DNA of 64,000 nt from Euglena gracilis. Taxonomy: Eukaryota > Euglenida > Euglenophyceae > Euglenales. Both the position numbers and the translations under genes were made by a program. The DNA is taken from contig CP154956.1 in the NCBI GenBank assembly GCA_039621445.1, positions 12,151,443 to 12,215,442 on the forward strand, read 5' to 3'. Shown in pieces: positions 63,894-64,000 of this stretch (within the stretch, counting starts at the first letter, position 1; each line of letters opens with the position of its first letter). Below the pieces are notes generated by a model, which did no database searches, had not been told where the DNA came from, and saw nothing but the letters and a program-made list of their open reading frames with translations.

Positions 63894-64000
63894 GTACGCA
63901 GCCATGGGCAGCGGGCGGACAAGGAGCTTCCCCCGGCATTCACGGAGGTGGTGGGGACGTGCGCGGCGCTGTGACGAGACGGTGCGGGGAAAGGGTGTGG

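Larger units (their letters stand above)
41271..64000. repeat. SL RNA / 5S rRNA tandem array, ~612-bp units, 37 copies of each gene
   Basis: The array begins abruptly at about 41271 (GAGCTTCCCCCGGCATTCAC) after unrelated sequence and continues to the window end. Plus-strand order within a unit: spacer, 5S (minus), poly-G and poly-A tracts, SL RNA (minus), spacer. Both genes are read leftwards. The 5S 5' end is about 200 nt downstream of the SL 3' end, and the next SL lies about 195 nt beyond the 5S 3' end. Unit lengths range from about 607 to 625 bp, differing mainly at the G run, A run and a C/T-rich block. Homogeneity indicates concerted evolution. Divergence and apparent errors rise beyond ~59.3 kb and in the last ~60 bases. 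Confidence 0.97.

Noticed and set aside
41304-63974. Hundreds of 60-185-codon ORFs repeated every ~612 bp on both strands
   Set aside because: They are translations of the 5S gene, the SL RNA gene and their spacers, including homopolymers; no independent coding evidence.
41271-64000. CRISPR or other repeat-spacer array
   Set aside because: The whole 612-bp unit is conserved, with no unique spacers, and it contains eukaryotic RNA genes.

Overview
The window is nuclear DNA of a euglenid, most probably Euglena gracilis or a close relative. The evidence is the right-hand 22.7 kb, a tandem array of about 612-bp units. Each unit carries a 5S rRNA gene and a spliced-leader (SL) RNA gene on the minus strand. 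The SL exon (ACTTTCTGAGTGTCTA followed by eight T and CG) is the euglenid leader used for mRNA trans-splicing, and SL/5S linkage in ~0.6-kb repeats is a published property of E. gracilis. I counted 37 5S copies and 37 SL copies. The left edge of the array lies at about 41271; the array runs off the right edge of the window.

Positions 1-29706 are a nest of broken retroelements. (a) A plus-strand element starts at a 484-bp terminal module (13046-13529). It encodes a long gag-like polyprotein (coiled coil, capsid-like domain, Gly-Lys-rich tail), then an N6-adenine-methyltransferase-like segment, then a C5-cytosine-methyltransferase-like domain, and no visible reverse transcriptase. Pieces of the same family lie inverted at 1-1329 and 24412-29706, the latter split by a 212-bp satellite and a micro-inversion. 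(b) A minus-strand Ty3/gypsy-like element (8690-13045) has gag with two CCHC knuckles, a retropepsin-like C-terminal motif and a truncated reverse transcriptase. (c) A minus-strand Pro-rich, Cys/Trp-containing polyprotein region (2458-8690) of unknown identity is broken by frameshifts, one in-frame TAA and a 628-bp inverted-repeat insertion. (d) Another minus-strand coiled-coil gag-like ORF lies at 22067-23760.

Positions 29707-41270 look like host sequence. Three consecutive phase-0 exons with GT-AG introns (30694-31429) are followed by possible further exons at 34601-34681 and 38715-38927. These belong to a gene I cannot identify. Its putative introns are full of poly-G/poly-C tracts, foldback elements, a ~122-bp near-perfect palindrome, a T-rich/A-rich inverted pair and dispersed GC modules.

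Functionally, the array supplies SL RNA (cap and leader donor for trans-splicing) and 5S rRNA (large ribosomal subunit). Almost everything left of 29.7 kb is mobile-element debris. The most unusual items are the methyltransferase-bearing gag element, a large set of short hairpins that share loop sequences but have different stems, and individual defective SL and 5S copies in an otherwise homogeneous array.
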